A DNA stretch of 43,727 nt from CAYJLW01 sp964370965 (GTDB lineage Bacteria; Actinomycetota; Acidimicrobiia; UBA2766). The translations under genes were made by a program, and so were the position numbers. The notes beneath the pieces are model-generated. The model saw only the letters and a program-made list of their open reading frames with translations. It did no database searches and was not told the origin of the DNA. This document shows, piece after piece, positions 23,666-32,452 of this stretch (position 1 is the stretch's first letter; each line of letters begins with the position of its first letter). The DNA lies in assembly GCA_964370965.1 (NCBI GenBank), contig CAYJLW010000032.1:1-43727 (forward strand), read 5' to 3'.

Positions 23666-25593
23666 CGGCCGCACCCCTTCGGGGGGTCCGAGGGCCACTG
23701 GCTCGCCTGATAGCGCTTGCCGGGCTCACCCTCCACGTAGGCGCCCTTCTTGGAGTTCTGGCGTGACGTGAGGTTCGGGTCCCAACAGATCTCGCGGGCG
23801 TCCTGCGTGGGCGTGTAATGGCCGGCGCCGAACTTCCACGTCCCCGCCGGCCCCGACCCCCCCGGGTACGCGAACATGCCCGCCTCGAAGGTTTCCGGGG
23901 TGAGCTTCGGGCCCGCCATTTGCACGCCCAGGGCCACGAGGTACATCTGGTAGTAGATGACGTCCACGGCGAAGGCGGGCTCGTCCTTGCGCACCGTCTT
24001 GTACGCGTTGTAGCCGAGGCTCGCCCTCACGGGTTGGGGCTGGCCCGCGTAGCTCACTCCAAAAGCGTGCGCCCACTGCTTCTGGTCGAAGAGCTGGCCC
24101 ACAAGGTCCTGGTCGCCGAAGGCCACGCCGGTCACGATCCATTCCGGCCAGTAGTCCTGCTCCCGGGCCTTCTGGGTGAGGAACACGAGGAGCACCGGGT
24201 CGCAGCCGCACACCACGGAGGTGACCTTGGAACTCTTCAGCTTGGCGACGATGTTCGTGGCCTGGTTCGACATGAGGCCGAGGGAGAGCTTGTACTTCTC
24301 GTCCACGGCGACGGCGTTCCCGGCGTTGTTGACGATCTTCCTCCCGACGGCGACGCACTCCTGGTACCAGGAGTTCTCGGGGGCGACGACACCGAAGAGG
24401 CGGGGCTGGCCCGCCATGCCCTGGCCGGCGAAGGCGGCGGGACGCTTGGCGAGCTTCTTGTTGAAGTACTCCGCGACGGTCTCCACGATGATCGAACAGT
24501 CCGTGAACTGCGACCAGGCGTACGGTCGCCGCTCCGTGAGCCATTCCCGTGACATGTACGGGACGCCCACGCTCACGACCTTCCGGCGGGCGAGGGCGTC
24601 GGCGTACGGCGGCGTGTTCCCGTTCAACTCGGCGAAGGCCTTGACCTCCTCGGCGACCTTGACCGCGTCGGCCTCAGCGGCCTCCTGGCCGCCGCCGAGG
24701 ACCTCATCGACCTCCTTGCCCTTGCCCTCGAAGAAGCGCACGTCGAGCTTGCGGCCGTAGAACTGGAAGTGCTTGTTGAAGTACTCCGCGAGAGCGCTCA
24801 CGGTGCGCCGCACGTCCTCGGGGCGGTCCCCGATCTCGGCCCCGGCGGCCTGCTGGATCGCCTCCTGGAAGCCCGGGTTGTTGTTCACCCGGGCGGCCAC
24901 TACGACCTTGTCGGCGGTCACACCCCGGTACGCGGCGCCGCCGTTGTCGCCGCCGTCCCACACGTAGCACGGCGGCGAGTAGGGGTCGCCGGGCACCTGC
25001 TTGGGGCGGTCGGGGCAGGTCTTCTGCTGGGCGGCTGCCGTGGCCGCGGCACTGTTCCCGCCTCCGGCGCCAGTGGCGCTCGCCGCCGCTGCGGCGGCGT
25101 CCGCTCCGGATCCGCTCGTCGCCGCCCGGGTGCCCTTGAGCGCGCCGGCGTCCCTGTACTCCACGACGCGCCCCACCGTGGGGACGAACACGGCCATGGC
25201 GAGGATGAGGGCGGCGAGGCCCAGCAGGGGCCCGTAGCCCCGCAGCAGGCGCCCGCTCACGCCCGGGGACTGGGGTCGGGGCCCTTGAGCGGTGCCCTCT
25301 CCGCTCTGGGACACCGGAGGCCGGGGAGGGGCCGGAGGCTGGGGCCAGGGGGCCGGGGGCGAGGGCGGCGGGGGCGTGGGGGACACAGGCTGCGGGGTCG
25401 GGGGTGTCGGGGGTGTGGGCATCGGGGGTGGCCCCGCGTCGGGCGGCGCCGGAGGTGGCGGTGGGCCCGTTCCGGGGGGCGTCGGAGGTGTCAGCGGCCC
25501 CACGTCGGGCGGCGCCGGAGGTGGCGGTGGGCCCGTTCCGGGGGGCGTCGGAGGTGTCAGCGGCCCCACGCCGGGGGGCGTCGGAGGGTTCAT
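23662..25593 (-). CDS. Membrane-tethered ABC transporter substrate-binding protein
   Basis: A 643-aa protein. Residues 1-115 are almost purely Pro/Gly/Thr and include a 22-residue direct repeat; a single hydrophobic segment follows (LLGLAALILAMAVFVPTVG, about 122-140), then an Ala/Ser-rich linker and a type I periplasmic binding domain of the LivJ kind (about 185-643; VVVAARVNNNPGFQEAIQQA is the first conserved strand-helix). The long Pro-rich tail would lie in the cytoplasm and the binding domain outside, in contrast to the lipoprotein anchor usual in Gram-positives. The start overlaps the upstream gene by 4 bp. Ligand unknown. Confidence 0.87.
   Translation of the reverse strand: MNPPTPPGVGPLTPPTPPGTGPPPPPAPPDVGPLTPPTPPGTGPPPPPAPPDAGPPPMPTPPTPPTPQPVSPTPPPPSPPAPWPQPPAPPRPPVSQSGEGTAQGPRPQSPGVSGRLLRGYGPLLGLAALILAMAVFVPTVGRVVEYRDAGALKGTRAATSGSGADAAAAAASATGAGGGNSAAATAAAQQKTCPDRPKQVPGDPYSPPCYVWDGGDNGGAAYRGVTADKVVVAARVNNNPGFQEAIQQAAGAEIGDRPEDVRRTVSALAEYFNKHFQFYGRKLDVRFFEGKGKEVDEVLGGGQEAAEADAVKVAEEVKAFAELNGNTPPYADALARRKVVSVGVPYMSREWLTERRPYAWSQFTDCSIIVETVAEYFNKKLAKRPAAFAGQGMAGQPRLFGVVAPENSWYQECVAVGRKIVNNAGNAVAVDEKYKLSLGLMSNQATNIVAKLKSSKVTSVVCGCDPVLLVFLTQKAREQDYWPEWIVTGVAFGDQDLVGQLFDQKQWAHAFGVSYAGQPQPVRASLGYNAYKTVRKDEPAFAVDVIYYQMYLVALGVQMAGPKLTPETFEAGMFAYPGGSGPAGTWKFGAGHYTPTQDAREICWDPNLTSRQNSKKGAYVEGEPGKRYQASQWPSDPPKGCGR
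25438..25569. repeat. Direct repeat, two 66-bp units, coding for the Pro-rich tail
   Basis: Units at 25438-25503 and 25504-25569 are identical; a diverged partial third copy follows. The period is a multiple of three and encodes 22-residue Pro-rich repeats in the binding protein N-terminus. The identity suggests recent duplication or slippage. Confidence 0.9.
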
Positions 25594-27059
25594 GCGTCCG
25601 GGATCCTCCTGCGGGAGCGGCGCATCGTGGTCACGTCCACGAGGGCGAGGGCGAGGACTCCTCCGACTCCGATCGCCCCCACGAGGAGGGCCGTACCACC
25701 GGTGCGCCCGGGCAGGGTGCGGCTCGAGGCCGGGACGTCGGCGATCTCGACCGGGGGCTCGGAGTCGGGGGCGGCCGTGGGCGCCGCGGGCACAGGCGTC
25801 GCAGTCGCCCCCGCGCTTCCGGTCGTGTCCCCCGCCGCACCCGCCCCGCCGCCACCGCTCCTACCTGTGGCGCCGCCGAGGCCCGCCGCGCCGAAGGGGT
25901 TCGTGAAGTCCGTGGCGTCCGTCGAAACCTGCAGGCCGCCCGCCTCGATGTGGATGCCGCCGGAGCCGGCGAGGACCCCGAAGACGACGTCGAGGATCGT
26001 GATCACGGTCTCGAAGTTGCAGTCGAAGGCGAGGAGGGCGGCGAAGAGCTTCTGGCGCAAGGGCTGGAAGTTCGCCAGCGCGGGGGCGAAGGACTCCTTG
26101 CCCGCCGGGCTGTCCACGAGACGAATGGCCAGCGGTGTGATGCGCACGACGGGGCCCTCCACCTCGACCGCCGGGTAGTCGAGGCGGAACCCGATGCCCT
26201 CCAGCGTTCTGGATACGTCTGCGAAGAGCTTGCGCACCTGCCCCTCGGCTTGGCCCACGGGCAGCGGGAAGCCGAGCAGGGACGCCGACTCGAAGGCAAA
26301 GGACGTCTCGTTGGCGTTCACGGCACCCGTGCGGGTGGTGGCCTTCCAGCGGAGGCCTTTGAACCCGACGAGGCCGCCGAGGAACTTCACCTCGTCGATG
26401 TCGACCTCGGCGGAGGACTCCCTTGTACCGCCGTCGACCACGCGGGCTCTGGTCGTGGCGCGGGCCCGGCTCAGGGACACAAGGCCGAAGTCGAGGGGCT
26501 CGGTGACGGACGTGCCGCTGCCGGTCGGGCCGGTGCCTGCGGCCGCCGACTGCGTCCCGAGGAGGGCCCCGGGCTTGTCCTTGCCGGGGGCGTAGGCCTC
26601 CCGGGTGAGCCCGGCGGCGGCGTTCGGGTCCCGGGAGTCGACGAGCAGTTCCTGCGGGATGGTGGCCGGGTTCAGGGTGGGGGCGCTGCCGTCGCAGGAA
26701 CCGCCCAGGAGCGTCTCGAGGATGCCGAGGTCGTACACCTTCGCCTGCCCCCAGCCGACCTCGTTCTGGTAGCGGGCGAGGGCCTGGCCCTCCGTGATGC
26801 CGATCTCGGCGCCGGCGGCCTGGGCGGCGAAGCGGAAGATCTGCGCAGAGGCGTTCGCGGCCCCGTACACGAAGCGACCGTCGGCGGCGAGGGCGGGGGA
26901 GGCGACGGGGCCGGCGGCGACCAGGACGACGGCGCAGGCGACCCACGCTGGAACCCGAGCTCTACGGCGCCGCGGCTGCCCCCGGCGCCGGGTCTGTCGC
27001 CTGCTGCCACCCACAGGAACGGCCCCCCGGTCGTTTGCCCACCGTCCGCCCCTACGCAC
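25590..27059 (-). CDS. Secreted, C-terminally anchored surface protein, unknown function
   Basis: A 489-aa protein heading the transporter operon. An Arg-rich start and a hydrophobic segment (VPAWVACAVVLVAAGPVASP, then ALA before ADG) form a signal peptide near residues 37-60. The body (60-400) is beta-rich with regular FxF and VxV strands and no motif I recognise. A Gly/Ala/Thr-rich linker precedes a C-terminal membrane helix (TALLVGAIGVGGVLALALV) and a positive tail (MRRSRRRIPDA), so the domain is displayed outside. It overlaps the binding-protein gene by 4 bp; a role in presenting or sensing the transporter substrate is inferred. The GTG 27059 start is uncertain. Confidence 0.72.
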   Translation of the reverse strand: MRRGGRWANDRGAVPVGGSRRQTRRRGQPRRRRARVPAWVACAVVLVAAGPVASPALAADGRFVYGAANASAQIFRFAAQAAGAEIGITEGQALARYQNEVGWGQAKVYDLGILETLLGGSCDGSAPTLNPATIPQELLVDSRDPNAAAGLTREAYAPGKDKPGALLGTQSAAAGTGPTGSGTSVTEPLDFGLVSLSRARATTRARVVDGGTRESSAEVDIDEVKFLGGLVGFKGLRWKATTRTGAVNANETSFAFESASLLGFPLPVGQAEGQVRKLFADVSRTLEGIGFRLDYPAVEVEGPVVRITPLAIRLVDSPAGKESFAPALANFQPLRQKLFAALLAFDCNFETVITILDVVFGVLAGSGGIHIEAGGLQVSTDATDFTNPFGAAGLGGATGRSGGGGAGAAGDTTGSAGATATPVPAAPTAAPDSEPPVEIADVPASSRTLPGRTGGTALLVGAIGVGGVLALALVDVTTMRRSRRRIPDA

Positions 27060-27175
27060 GGTGTGCGCTCCCTTCCCTCGGACCGGCGGTGAGGGGCGAT
27101 TATAGGGAGCCTCGCCGGATCGTGCGTCTCCGGTCGCGCGGGTGCGATGAGCGGGCCTCGCTCCTCACGCCGACG

Positions 27176-27220
27176 CCGTGGAGTTCCCGCCGGGCACGCG
27201 GAGCGCCGCCAGGGGCGGGA
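27176..27220. repeat. Single copy of the dispersed GCGCCGCCAGG element
   Basis: This stretch contains GGGCACGCGGAGCGCCGCCA followed by GGGGCGGGA and matches the unit at 1-59 over roughly 40 bp with a few changes. It lies in the 193-bp space between the surface-protein gene and the MaoC-like gene, which otherwise shows nothing recognisable. Confidence 0.65.
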
Positions 27221-27252
27221 CGACGACGCGACGAGGTGTGAGCCGCCGACCG

Positions 27253-28104
27253 TCAGCCCCGCAGCGACGCCCGGCCCACGAGGACCGCCGTGCCGTCCTG
27301 CTTCGTGGACCGGAGACTCACCTCGTCCCGGACGCGGTCGCCGCCAGGGGGGTCGAGGAGGACGGCCGTGACCGTGTCGCCCGGCCATGTCATGCCCACG
27401 AAGCGGACCTCCCACTCGGCGTCGTCGAGCCAGCGGTCCCCCCAGCGCTCCCCGAGGAGGCGGGCGTGGAGGGCGGCGACGTGCAGGCCTTGCGTGACCG
27501 GCTGGTCGAGGCCCACTGCGGCGGCCCGTTCGGCGTCGGAGTGTATGTTGCCCGGCCCGGAGAACAGGGTCATCTCGTCCAGTGAGAACGTGTGGGAGAG
27601 GCAGGCGATCTCGCGTTCGCCTGCGCCCAGGTCGACGGGGGGGCCCGGGCGGCCCTGCACGGCGGGGGACAGAGAGCCCGGGGCGTCGCGCTCCGGGAGG
27701 CCGTCGAGGGACGTGTTCGGCTGCATGGCCGTGAGGACGCCGTCCCAGGCGGTGACCCCGCCGATCATGACGTCGAAGGACACCTCCACGTAGGCCCGGC
27801 CCCGCTTCGCGCAGCGGTCGAGAACCTTGCCGGCGACCACGGCGGTGGAGCCCTCGGGGACCACGGCGTGGTGACGCGAGAGTTGCACCGTGTGGATCAT
27901 CGCCCCGGCGACCGCCCTGGTGTAGACGGCGAGAGCGAGATCGCCGGCCACCGTGGGCTCCACCCGGCCCTTCGCCGCCCATGTGCTGGCGGCCGCCTCG
28001 AGCAGCCGCCGGTTCCACTCGGCGCTGAGGTCCACCTCGAAACGCGGGATCACAGTGCCCGGTGCCGCTCTCTCGAGCGTGGGATCGACAGCCACTGTGC
28101 TCAT
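27253..28104 (-). CDS. MaoC-like (R)-specific enoyl-CoA hydratase family protein
   Basis: A 283-aa double-hotdog protein. The N-terminal half (residues 20-130) resembles a FAS1-like dehydratase domain. The C-terminal half has the MaoC pattern: HSDAERAAAVGLDQPVTQGL with the usual Asp and His region, then FVGMTWPGDTVT (the PGD motif) near residue 235. Such enzymes hydrate trans-enoyl-CoA thioesters in beta-oxidation-like routes, including steroid side-chain degradation. ATG 28104 was chosen; AGGAGGG is very close to it, so GTG 28095 is possible. It is the first gene upstream of the transporter operon on the same strand, after a 193-bp gap. Confidence 0.8.
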   Translation of the reverse strand: MSTVAVDPTLERAAPGTVIPRFEVDLSAEWNRRLLEAAASTWAAKGRVEPTVAGDLALAVYTRAVAGAMIHTVQLSRHHAVVPEGSTAVVAGKVLDRCAKRGRAYVEVSFDVMIGGVTAWDGVLTAMQPNTSLDGLPERDAPGSLSPAVQGRPGPPVDLGAGEREIACLSHTFSLDEMTLFSGPGNIHSDAERAAAVGLDQPVTQGLHVAALHARLLGERWGDRWLDDAEWEVRFVGMTWPGDTVTAVLLDPPGGDRVRDEVSLRSTKQDGTAVLVGRASLRG

Positions 28105-28339
28105 CCCTCCTGAACAGGGAACTCCCCCTCGGAGTGCGCCGACCGCCCGGACGGTCGCTCGTCGCGGCCGGCGGCCCGTCGGTCGCCGAGAGAGGCTCGG
28201 CTCTCTGGGCGGGTGCCGCATCCTATCGGGCCCCACGGCCAACAAGGGCGGGGGCGCAGGCCCCGTGTGGGGCCCGGACCGGGACGGCGACGTCTGACCG
28301 AGGGGCCCCGCGGGGCTGGTACGCTCGCCCGTACCCCGA

Positions 28340-29137
28340 ATGCGCACACGCCACAAGCCCCCCGCCACGTCCTTCACCTGCCGCACCTCCGACGGCGTCC
28401 GCCTGCGGCTCTCCGCCACGGAACCCGAAGCCGGGGCGCCCGTCCTCCTGCTCTGTCACGGTTTCACGGGGTCGGGCACGAACGACGCCATGCGCCGGCT
28501 CCGCCGGGAGCTGGGATCGGACTTCGGTGTCGCCGCCCTCGACTTCCGAGGCCACGGTGCCAGCACGGGGGCGTCCACCCTCGGCGACCGAGAGGCGCTC
28601 GACGTCGAGGCCGCGGCGACCGTCCTCCGGGAACGCTTCCCGGGCTCTCCCCTCGTGGGGGTCGGCTTTTCCATGGGTGGCGCCGCCGTGGTCCGCAGTG
28701 CCGCCCTGCACGGCGGCCTCGACGCGGTCGTCGCCCTCAGTGCCCCCGCCCGCTGGCGGCTCCCCCGACGCCCCGCCGCCGTCCTCGCTGCCCTGCTCAC
28801 CCGTACGCGCCTGGGCCGCCGGCTCCTCCGCCACCACGGCGTCCACGTGCATCCGCGCTGGGGCGACCCCGAAGCGCCCGCGGACCTGGCCGGGGGGATC
28901 TCCGTGCCCACGGCGCTCGTCTACGGAAGCTCCGACAACTATTTCTCGCTCCGGGACGGCTTCGAGATCTACGGCGCCCTCCACGGCCCGAAGAGCCTCC
29001 TCGCTATCGACGGCGGCGGCCACGGCGAGAAGCTTTCCACGGTCGAGAACGCCCGTCTCCTCGGTCGTCTCGTCCGGGATCTCCTCCTCCACGGCGTCGC
29101 CCGCACCGACCGCTTCCTCGTCGCCCGCTCGTACTGA
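28340..29137 (+). CDS. Alpha/beta hydrolase
   Basis: A 265-aa alpha/beta hydrolase. LCHGFTGSGTND is the oxyanion strand-loop, DFRGHGAS the next conserved motif, VGFSMGG holds the nucleophile Ser (near residue 112), SSDNYF the acid and GGGHGEK the His (near residue 233). No ribosome site precedes the ATG; a TACGCT hexamer lies 14 nt upstream, so a very short or absent leader is possible. The 235 bp between it and the divergent MaoC-like gene shows no other feature. Substrate unknown. Confidence 0.87.
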   Translation: MRTRHKPPATSFTCRTSDGVRLRLSATEPEAGAPVLLLCHGFTGSGTNDAMRRLRRELGSDFGVAALDFRGHGASTGASTLGDREALDVEAAATVLRERFPGSPLVGVGFSMGGAAVVRSAALHGGLDAVVALSAPARWRLPRRPAAVLAALLTRTRLGRRLLRHHGVHVHPRWGDPEAPADLAGGISVPTALVYGSSDNYFSLRDGFEIYGALHGPKSLLAIDGGGHGEKLSTVENARLLGRLVRDLLLHGVARTDRFLVARSY

Positions 29138-29203
29138 CCTCAGGGGTGGCGGCGTCGCCCCTTGATCCCCTGACTCGCGGGGCGGTGCCCCGGTTCGGTT
29201 CGC

Positions 29204-29884
29204 TCAGGCGCCGACGGGGGCGGCGGCTGCGTCCGCCGCCGTGTCCTGGCGGGCGATGTGGTGGAGGTCGACCACGAGGCGCCGGCCGGCGACCACGGTC
29301 ACGAGCACCGCAGGTACGACGGTGCCCAGGAGCAGGAACGCCTTGGCGGCGAGGTAGACGTCGATCGTCCCGAAGAGGACGGCCCAGAGCTGCACCGCCC
29401 CGTTCGCCAGGGCAACCCCCGCCCACGCGATCGTGAGGCGGGCGAACGTGCGCCGGAAGCGGGGCCGGGCCCGGACGTCGTCGGGGATGGGGAAGAGGTC
29501 GGCGGCGAGGCGGCCCACGAAGGGGCGGCGCAGGAGGACCGAGCCCACGAAGAACGCCGCCGTGAGGAGGTCGATGATGCTGGGCTGGATGAGGTAGGCC
29601 GTGAGGTCGCCGGTCCAGAGGGCCACGATGCTGCGCTGCACGAGGAGGCCGATGCTGCCCAGGAGGAAGATCGTGGGCCGGTGACCCCGGGAGAGCCGCC
29701 AGCCGAACAGGGCGAGGGCGACGGCGAGACCGGAGATGACGGCGCCGGTCTCGCCCCAGAGGCGGATGCCGAGGGCGAAGGCGGCGAGCGGGACGACGGA
29801 GCCTTCCAGGATCTTCGGGAGTGCGTGGCGGAGCATCGCCCATGTGGTGGGAGGCTTCTCCGCCCCAAGCGGCTGTTTTGTCAC
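29204..29884 (-). CDS. VC0807/DUF3159-like integral membrane protein
   Basis: A 226-aa membrane protein with about six hydrophobic segments. The pattern LPKILEGSVVPLAAFALGI near the N-terminus, GWRLSRGHRP before the third helix and RRPFVGRLAADLFP near the middle resemble the VC0807 / DUF3159 group, whose function is not established. The GTG start at 29884 lacks a strong ribosome site. It is convergent with the preceding hydrolase gene and divergent from the AbiEi-like gene. Confidence 0.72.
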   Translation of the reverse strand: MTKQPLGAEKPPTTWAMLRHALPKILEGSVVPLAAFALGIRLWGETGAVISGLAVALALFGWRLSRGHRPTIFLLGSIGLLVQRSIVALWTGDLTAYLIQPSIIDLLTAAFFVGSVLLRRPFVGRLAADLFPIPDDVRARPRFRRTFARLTIAWAGVALANGAVQLWAVLFGTIDVYLAAKAFLLLGTVVPAVLVTVVAGRRLVVDLHHIARQDTAADAAAAPVGA

Positions 29885-29987
29885 GACGTGGTCTCTATCG
29901 GTTCGGGGGCCGAGGAGGTTGAGGGGGAGCCTTCAGGCTACGGGCCCGGCCGCTCCGGGGACAAGGGCGCCGACGTCGCCTTGTGGA

Positions 29988-30038
29988 GACGTCGGAGGTT
30001 CACAACGCACGGACGTGCGTTGTGAACCTCCAACGTCG
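29988..30038. repeat. Palindromic repeat in a divergent intergenic region
   Basis: Arms at 29994-30011 and 30014-30031 (GGAGGTTCACAACGCACG and its complement) pair perfectly, and pairing continues outward with one mismatch to 29988-30038. The arms resemble the GGAGGCTCAC family. Because the flanking genes diverge, a simple terminator role is unlikely here. The rest of the 308-bp region 29885-30192 shows nothing recognisable. Confidence 0.75.
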
Positions 30039-30192
30039 TTCTTCCCGGGACGAGCGGGCCCGAGGCCGGTAGGCTGTCCGGTGCCGAAGGCGACATCACG
30101 CCAGGGCGAGACGGCGGCCCCCGTCTCCCTGCTTCCCCCGACCTGTTCCGACTTCCCCCGCCGCCGAGTCCTCGCGCGATCGGAGGAAGCCC

Positions 30193-31125
30193 ATGACCGC
30201 CCCTGGCTTTGGCGCACTCGCCCGGATCGCTCTTTCCAGGCATGGCGTGTTCGCCCGGACCGAGGCCCGCTCCTGTGGCTACTCCGACTACCTCATCCGC
30301 CGCAACGTGAACTCGGGGGAGTGGCTGGCGCTGCAGGATTCGGCCTTCGTGGTGGCGTCACAGCCTGTGGGGCCGTCCCAGCGCGCCGCGGCAGCCGTGG
30401 TGTCGGTGGCGGGGTCGGCCGTTTCGCACATGAGCGCCCTGGCTCTGGAGGGGCTGACGTCCTGGCCCCATCTGACCCATGTCACCGCGCCTCACGGCCA
30501 GCGGCGCCGCCTCCCGGGTGTCGTGGTGCATCAGAGCCGGGTCATGGTGGCCGAGGACGTCCGGCTCCTCCATGGGCTTCCCACGACGACGACGGAACGC
30601 ACCTTGATCGACTGTGGGACGCAGGCGAGCGCCGTCCTGTTGACCGTGTCGATCGACGAGGCGCTGCGCCTCGGCCGTACGGACGTCGAACGTCTGGCGC
30701 AACGGTCCCTCGATCTGCGTCCGGACGGCCGTTTCGGCGGGGCCGCCGTTCGCCGGGTACTCGCAGAGCGGCCGCCCCGTGAGGACAGGCACGACTCCGT
30801 GCTGGAGTCCCTCGTGGCCCGGCTTCTCCACGCCGGCGGCCTGGGCCACTACATGCACCACCACGTGGTGGCATTGGCCGGGCGCAACGCCGAGCTGGAC
30901 TTCGCGTTCCTCCCTGAGCGTGTCAACGTCGAGACGGATGGCAGCGGTCACGACCGGGAGGATCAGAGGCGGTGGGACGCCCGCCGCGACGCCGCGCTGA
31001 GACGGCTGGGTTGGGTCGTGCGTCGCTTCCGCTGGGCAGACGTGGTGGAGCACCCCGCCTCGGTGCTGCGAACCGTGCGCCGGGATCTCGCCGCCGCCGG
31101 CAGACGCTTGGAGGCTCAGGGCTGA
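30193..31125 (+). CDS. AbiEi-like antitoxin-domain protein with C-terminal DUF559/Vsr-like nuclease fold
   Basis: A 310-aa protein. Residues 5-55 resemble the AbiEi antitoxin winged-helix start (ALSRHGVFARTEARSCGYSD, then a SGEWLALQDSAFVV wing). The middle domain includes VSHMSALALEGL. The C-terminal 90 residues look like the DUF559/Vsr PD-(D/E)xK fold: AELDFAFLPERVNVETDG, then RDAALRRLGWVVRRF. No AbiEii-type toxin gene lies beside it, so it may act alone. The last codons (RRLEAQG) lie inside a 50-bp palindrome, so the terminator and the C-terminus overlap. Function in defence or regulation is inferred from family. Confidence 0.8.
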   Translation: MTAPGFGALARIALSRHGVFARTEARSCGYSDYLIRRNVNSGEWLALQDSAFVVASQPVGPSQRAAAAVVSVAGSAVSHMSALALEGLTSWPHLTHVTAPHGQRRRLPGVVVHQSRVMVAEDVRLLHGLPTTTTERTLIDCGTQASAVLLTVSIDEALRLGRTDVERLAQRSLDLRPDGRFGGAAVRRVLAERPPREDRHDSVLESLVARLLHAGGLGHYMHHHVVALAGRNAELDFAFLPERVNVETDGSGHDREDQRRWDARRDAALRRLGWVVRRFRWADVVEHPASVLRTVRRDLAAAGRRLEAQG

Positions 31126-31153
31126 CGTACGTCAGCCCTGAGCCTCCAAGCGT
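31104..31153 (+). terminator. Perfect 50-bp palindrome at the end of the AbiEi-like gene
   Basis: A perfect palindrome with 25-bp arms centred on ACGTACGT (31125-31132). Its left arm contains TTGGAGGCTCAGG and overlaps the last seven codons and the stop of the gene. It probably terminates rightward transcription in this convergent junction. Confidence 0.7.
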
Positions 31154-31168
31154 GTCCCCCGAACGGGT

Positions 31169-31210
31169 TTGGAGGCTCACGCCCCACGTACGTGGGGCGT
31201 GAGCCTCCAA
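31169..31210 (-). terminator. Perfect 42-bp palindrome facing the thiolase gene
   Basis: A perfect palindrome with 21-bp arms, again centred on ACGTACGT, with outer arms TTGGAGGCTCACGCC. It is 15 bp from the preceding palindrome and 19 bp from the thiolase stop, so it probably terminates leftward transcription. It is the cleanest member of the GGAGGCTCAC family. Confidence 0.7.
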
Positions 31211-31229
31211 CCTTGGCGCGGTGAGCCCC

Positions 31230-32426
31230 CTACGAGAAGTCCCCCATGCGGTACATCGTGACGACGGCGGCGCCACCGAGGCCGAGGTTGTGCTGCAGGG
31301 CGACCTTGGCCCCGTCGACCTGGCGCTTCTCGGCCTGCCCGCGGAGCTGCCAGCTCAGCTCGGAGCACTGGGCGAGGCCGGTGGCGCCCAGGGGGTGGCC
31401 CTTCGAGATGAGCCCGCCGGAGGGGTTCACGACCCACTGCCCCCCGTAGGTGGTGGCGCCCTCCTCGACGAGCTTGTGGCCCTTGCCCTCCTCGGCGAGG
31501 CCGAGGCCCTCGTACGTCACGAGCTCGTTCGCGCTGAAGCAGTCGTGGAGCTCGATGACGTCGACGTTCTCGGGGCCGAGGCCGGACTGCTCGTACACGG
31601 CCTGCGCGGCGGCCCGGGTGAGGTCTTGGCCCACGAGCTTGATGGCGCTCTTGGAGTCGAACGTGGACGGGAAGTCCGTGGCCATCGCCTGGCCGAGGAT
31701 CTCCACGGCCTGGCCTTCGAGACCGTGCTTGCGGACGAAGTCCTCCGAGGCGAGCACGGCGGCCCCGGAGCCGTCGGAGGTGGGGCAGCACTGCAGCTTC
31801 GTGAGCGGCTCCCAGATCATGGGGGCGTCCTTGATCTGCTCCAGCGTGTACTCGTCCTGGAACTGCGAGTACGGGTTGTTCACCGAGTGCATGTGGTTCT
31901 TGTAGCCGATCATGGCGAAGTGCTCGGGCTCCGAGCCGTACTTCTCCATGTGCTCCCGACCGGCGTTGCCGAACATCTGGGGCGCCGGGGGGGCGGCACC
32001 GAAGCCCCGGGTCTCCATCATGACGTCCATGAACGGTTTCATGGGGATCTCGCGGTCGGTGTACTTCACCCCCAGGGAGCCCTTCTCCATCTTCTCGAAG
32101 CCGATCGCCATCGTGCACTCGGCGAGGCCGCCCTCGACGAGCTGCTTGGCCATGAACAGCGCCGTGGACCCCGTGGAGCAGTTGTTGTTCACGTTGTAGA
32201 CCGGGACGCCGGTGAGGCCGAGCTCGTACACGCCCCGCTGGCCGGCGGTGGAGTCGCCGTAGCAGTAGCCCGCCGCGACCTGCTCCACCTCGCCGTAGGG
32301 GATGCCGGCGTCCTCGAGCGCCTTCGTGCCCGACTCCTTCACCATGTCCGGGTAGTCCCAGTCACGGGAGAAGGGCTTCTCGAACTTCGTCATGCCGACG
32401 CCGACGACGAACACCTTGCGGCCCAT
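31230..32426 (-). CDS. SCP2/SCPx-type thiolase (lipid-transfer-protein thiolase)
   Basis: A 398-aa thiolase-fold enzyme. The nucleophilic Cys is in NNNCSTGSTALF (near residue 90), HDCFSANEL carries the conserved His and Asn-Glu region (near 290), and GHPLGATGLAQ the C-terminal His motif (near 345). Members act in acyl-CoA chain shortening, including sterol side-chain thiolases and aldolases of actinobacteria. MGRKVFVVGVGMTKF is the normal family start; an open frame 15 codons longer exists but covers a palindromic operator-like site. No SCP2 domain is fused and no DUF35 partner gene is beside it. Confidence 0.9.
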   Translation of the reverse strand: MGRKVFVVGVGMTKFEKPFSRDWDYPDMVKESGTKALEDAGIPYGEVEQVAAGYCYGDSTAGQRGVYELGLTGVPVYNVNNNCSTGSTALFMAKQLVEGGLAECTMAIGFEKMEKGSLGVKYTDREIPMKPFMDVMMETRGFGAAPPAPQMFGNAGREHMEKYGSEPEHFAMIGYKNHMHSVNNPYSQFQDEYTLEQIKDAPMIWEPLTKLQCCPTSDGSGAAVLASEDFVRKHGLEGQAVEILGQAMATDFPSTFDSKSAIKLVGQDLTRAAAQAVYEQSGLGPENVDVIELHDCFSANELVTYEGLGLAEEGKGHKLVEEGATTYGGQWVVNPSGGLISKGHPLGATGLAQCSELSWQLRGQAEKRQVDGAKVALQHNLGLGGAAVVTMYRMGDFS

Positions 32427-32452
32427 GGGGTCCCCCTGGTGGTAGGCGAGAG

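Noticed and set aside
29988..30038. Terminator call for the palindrome in the divergent region
   Set aside because: Both flanking genes start away from it, so no transcript ends here; it was kept as a repeat instead.
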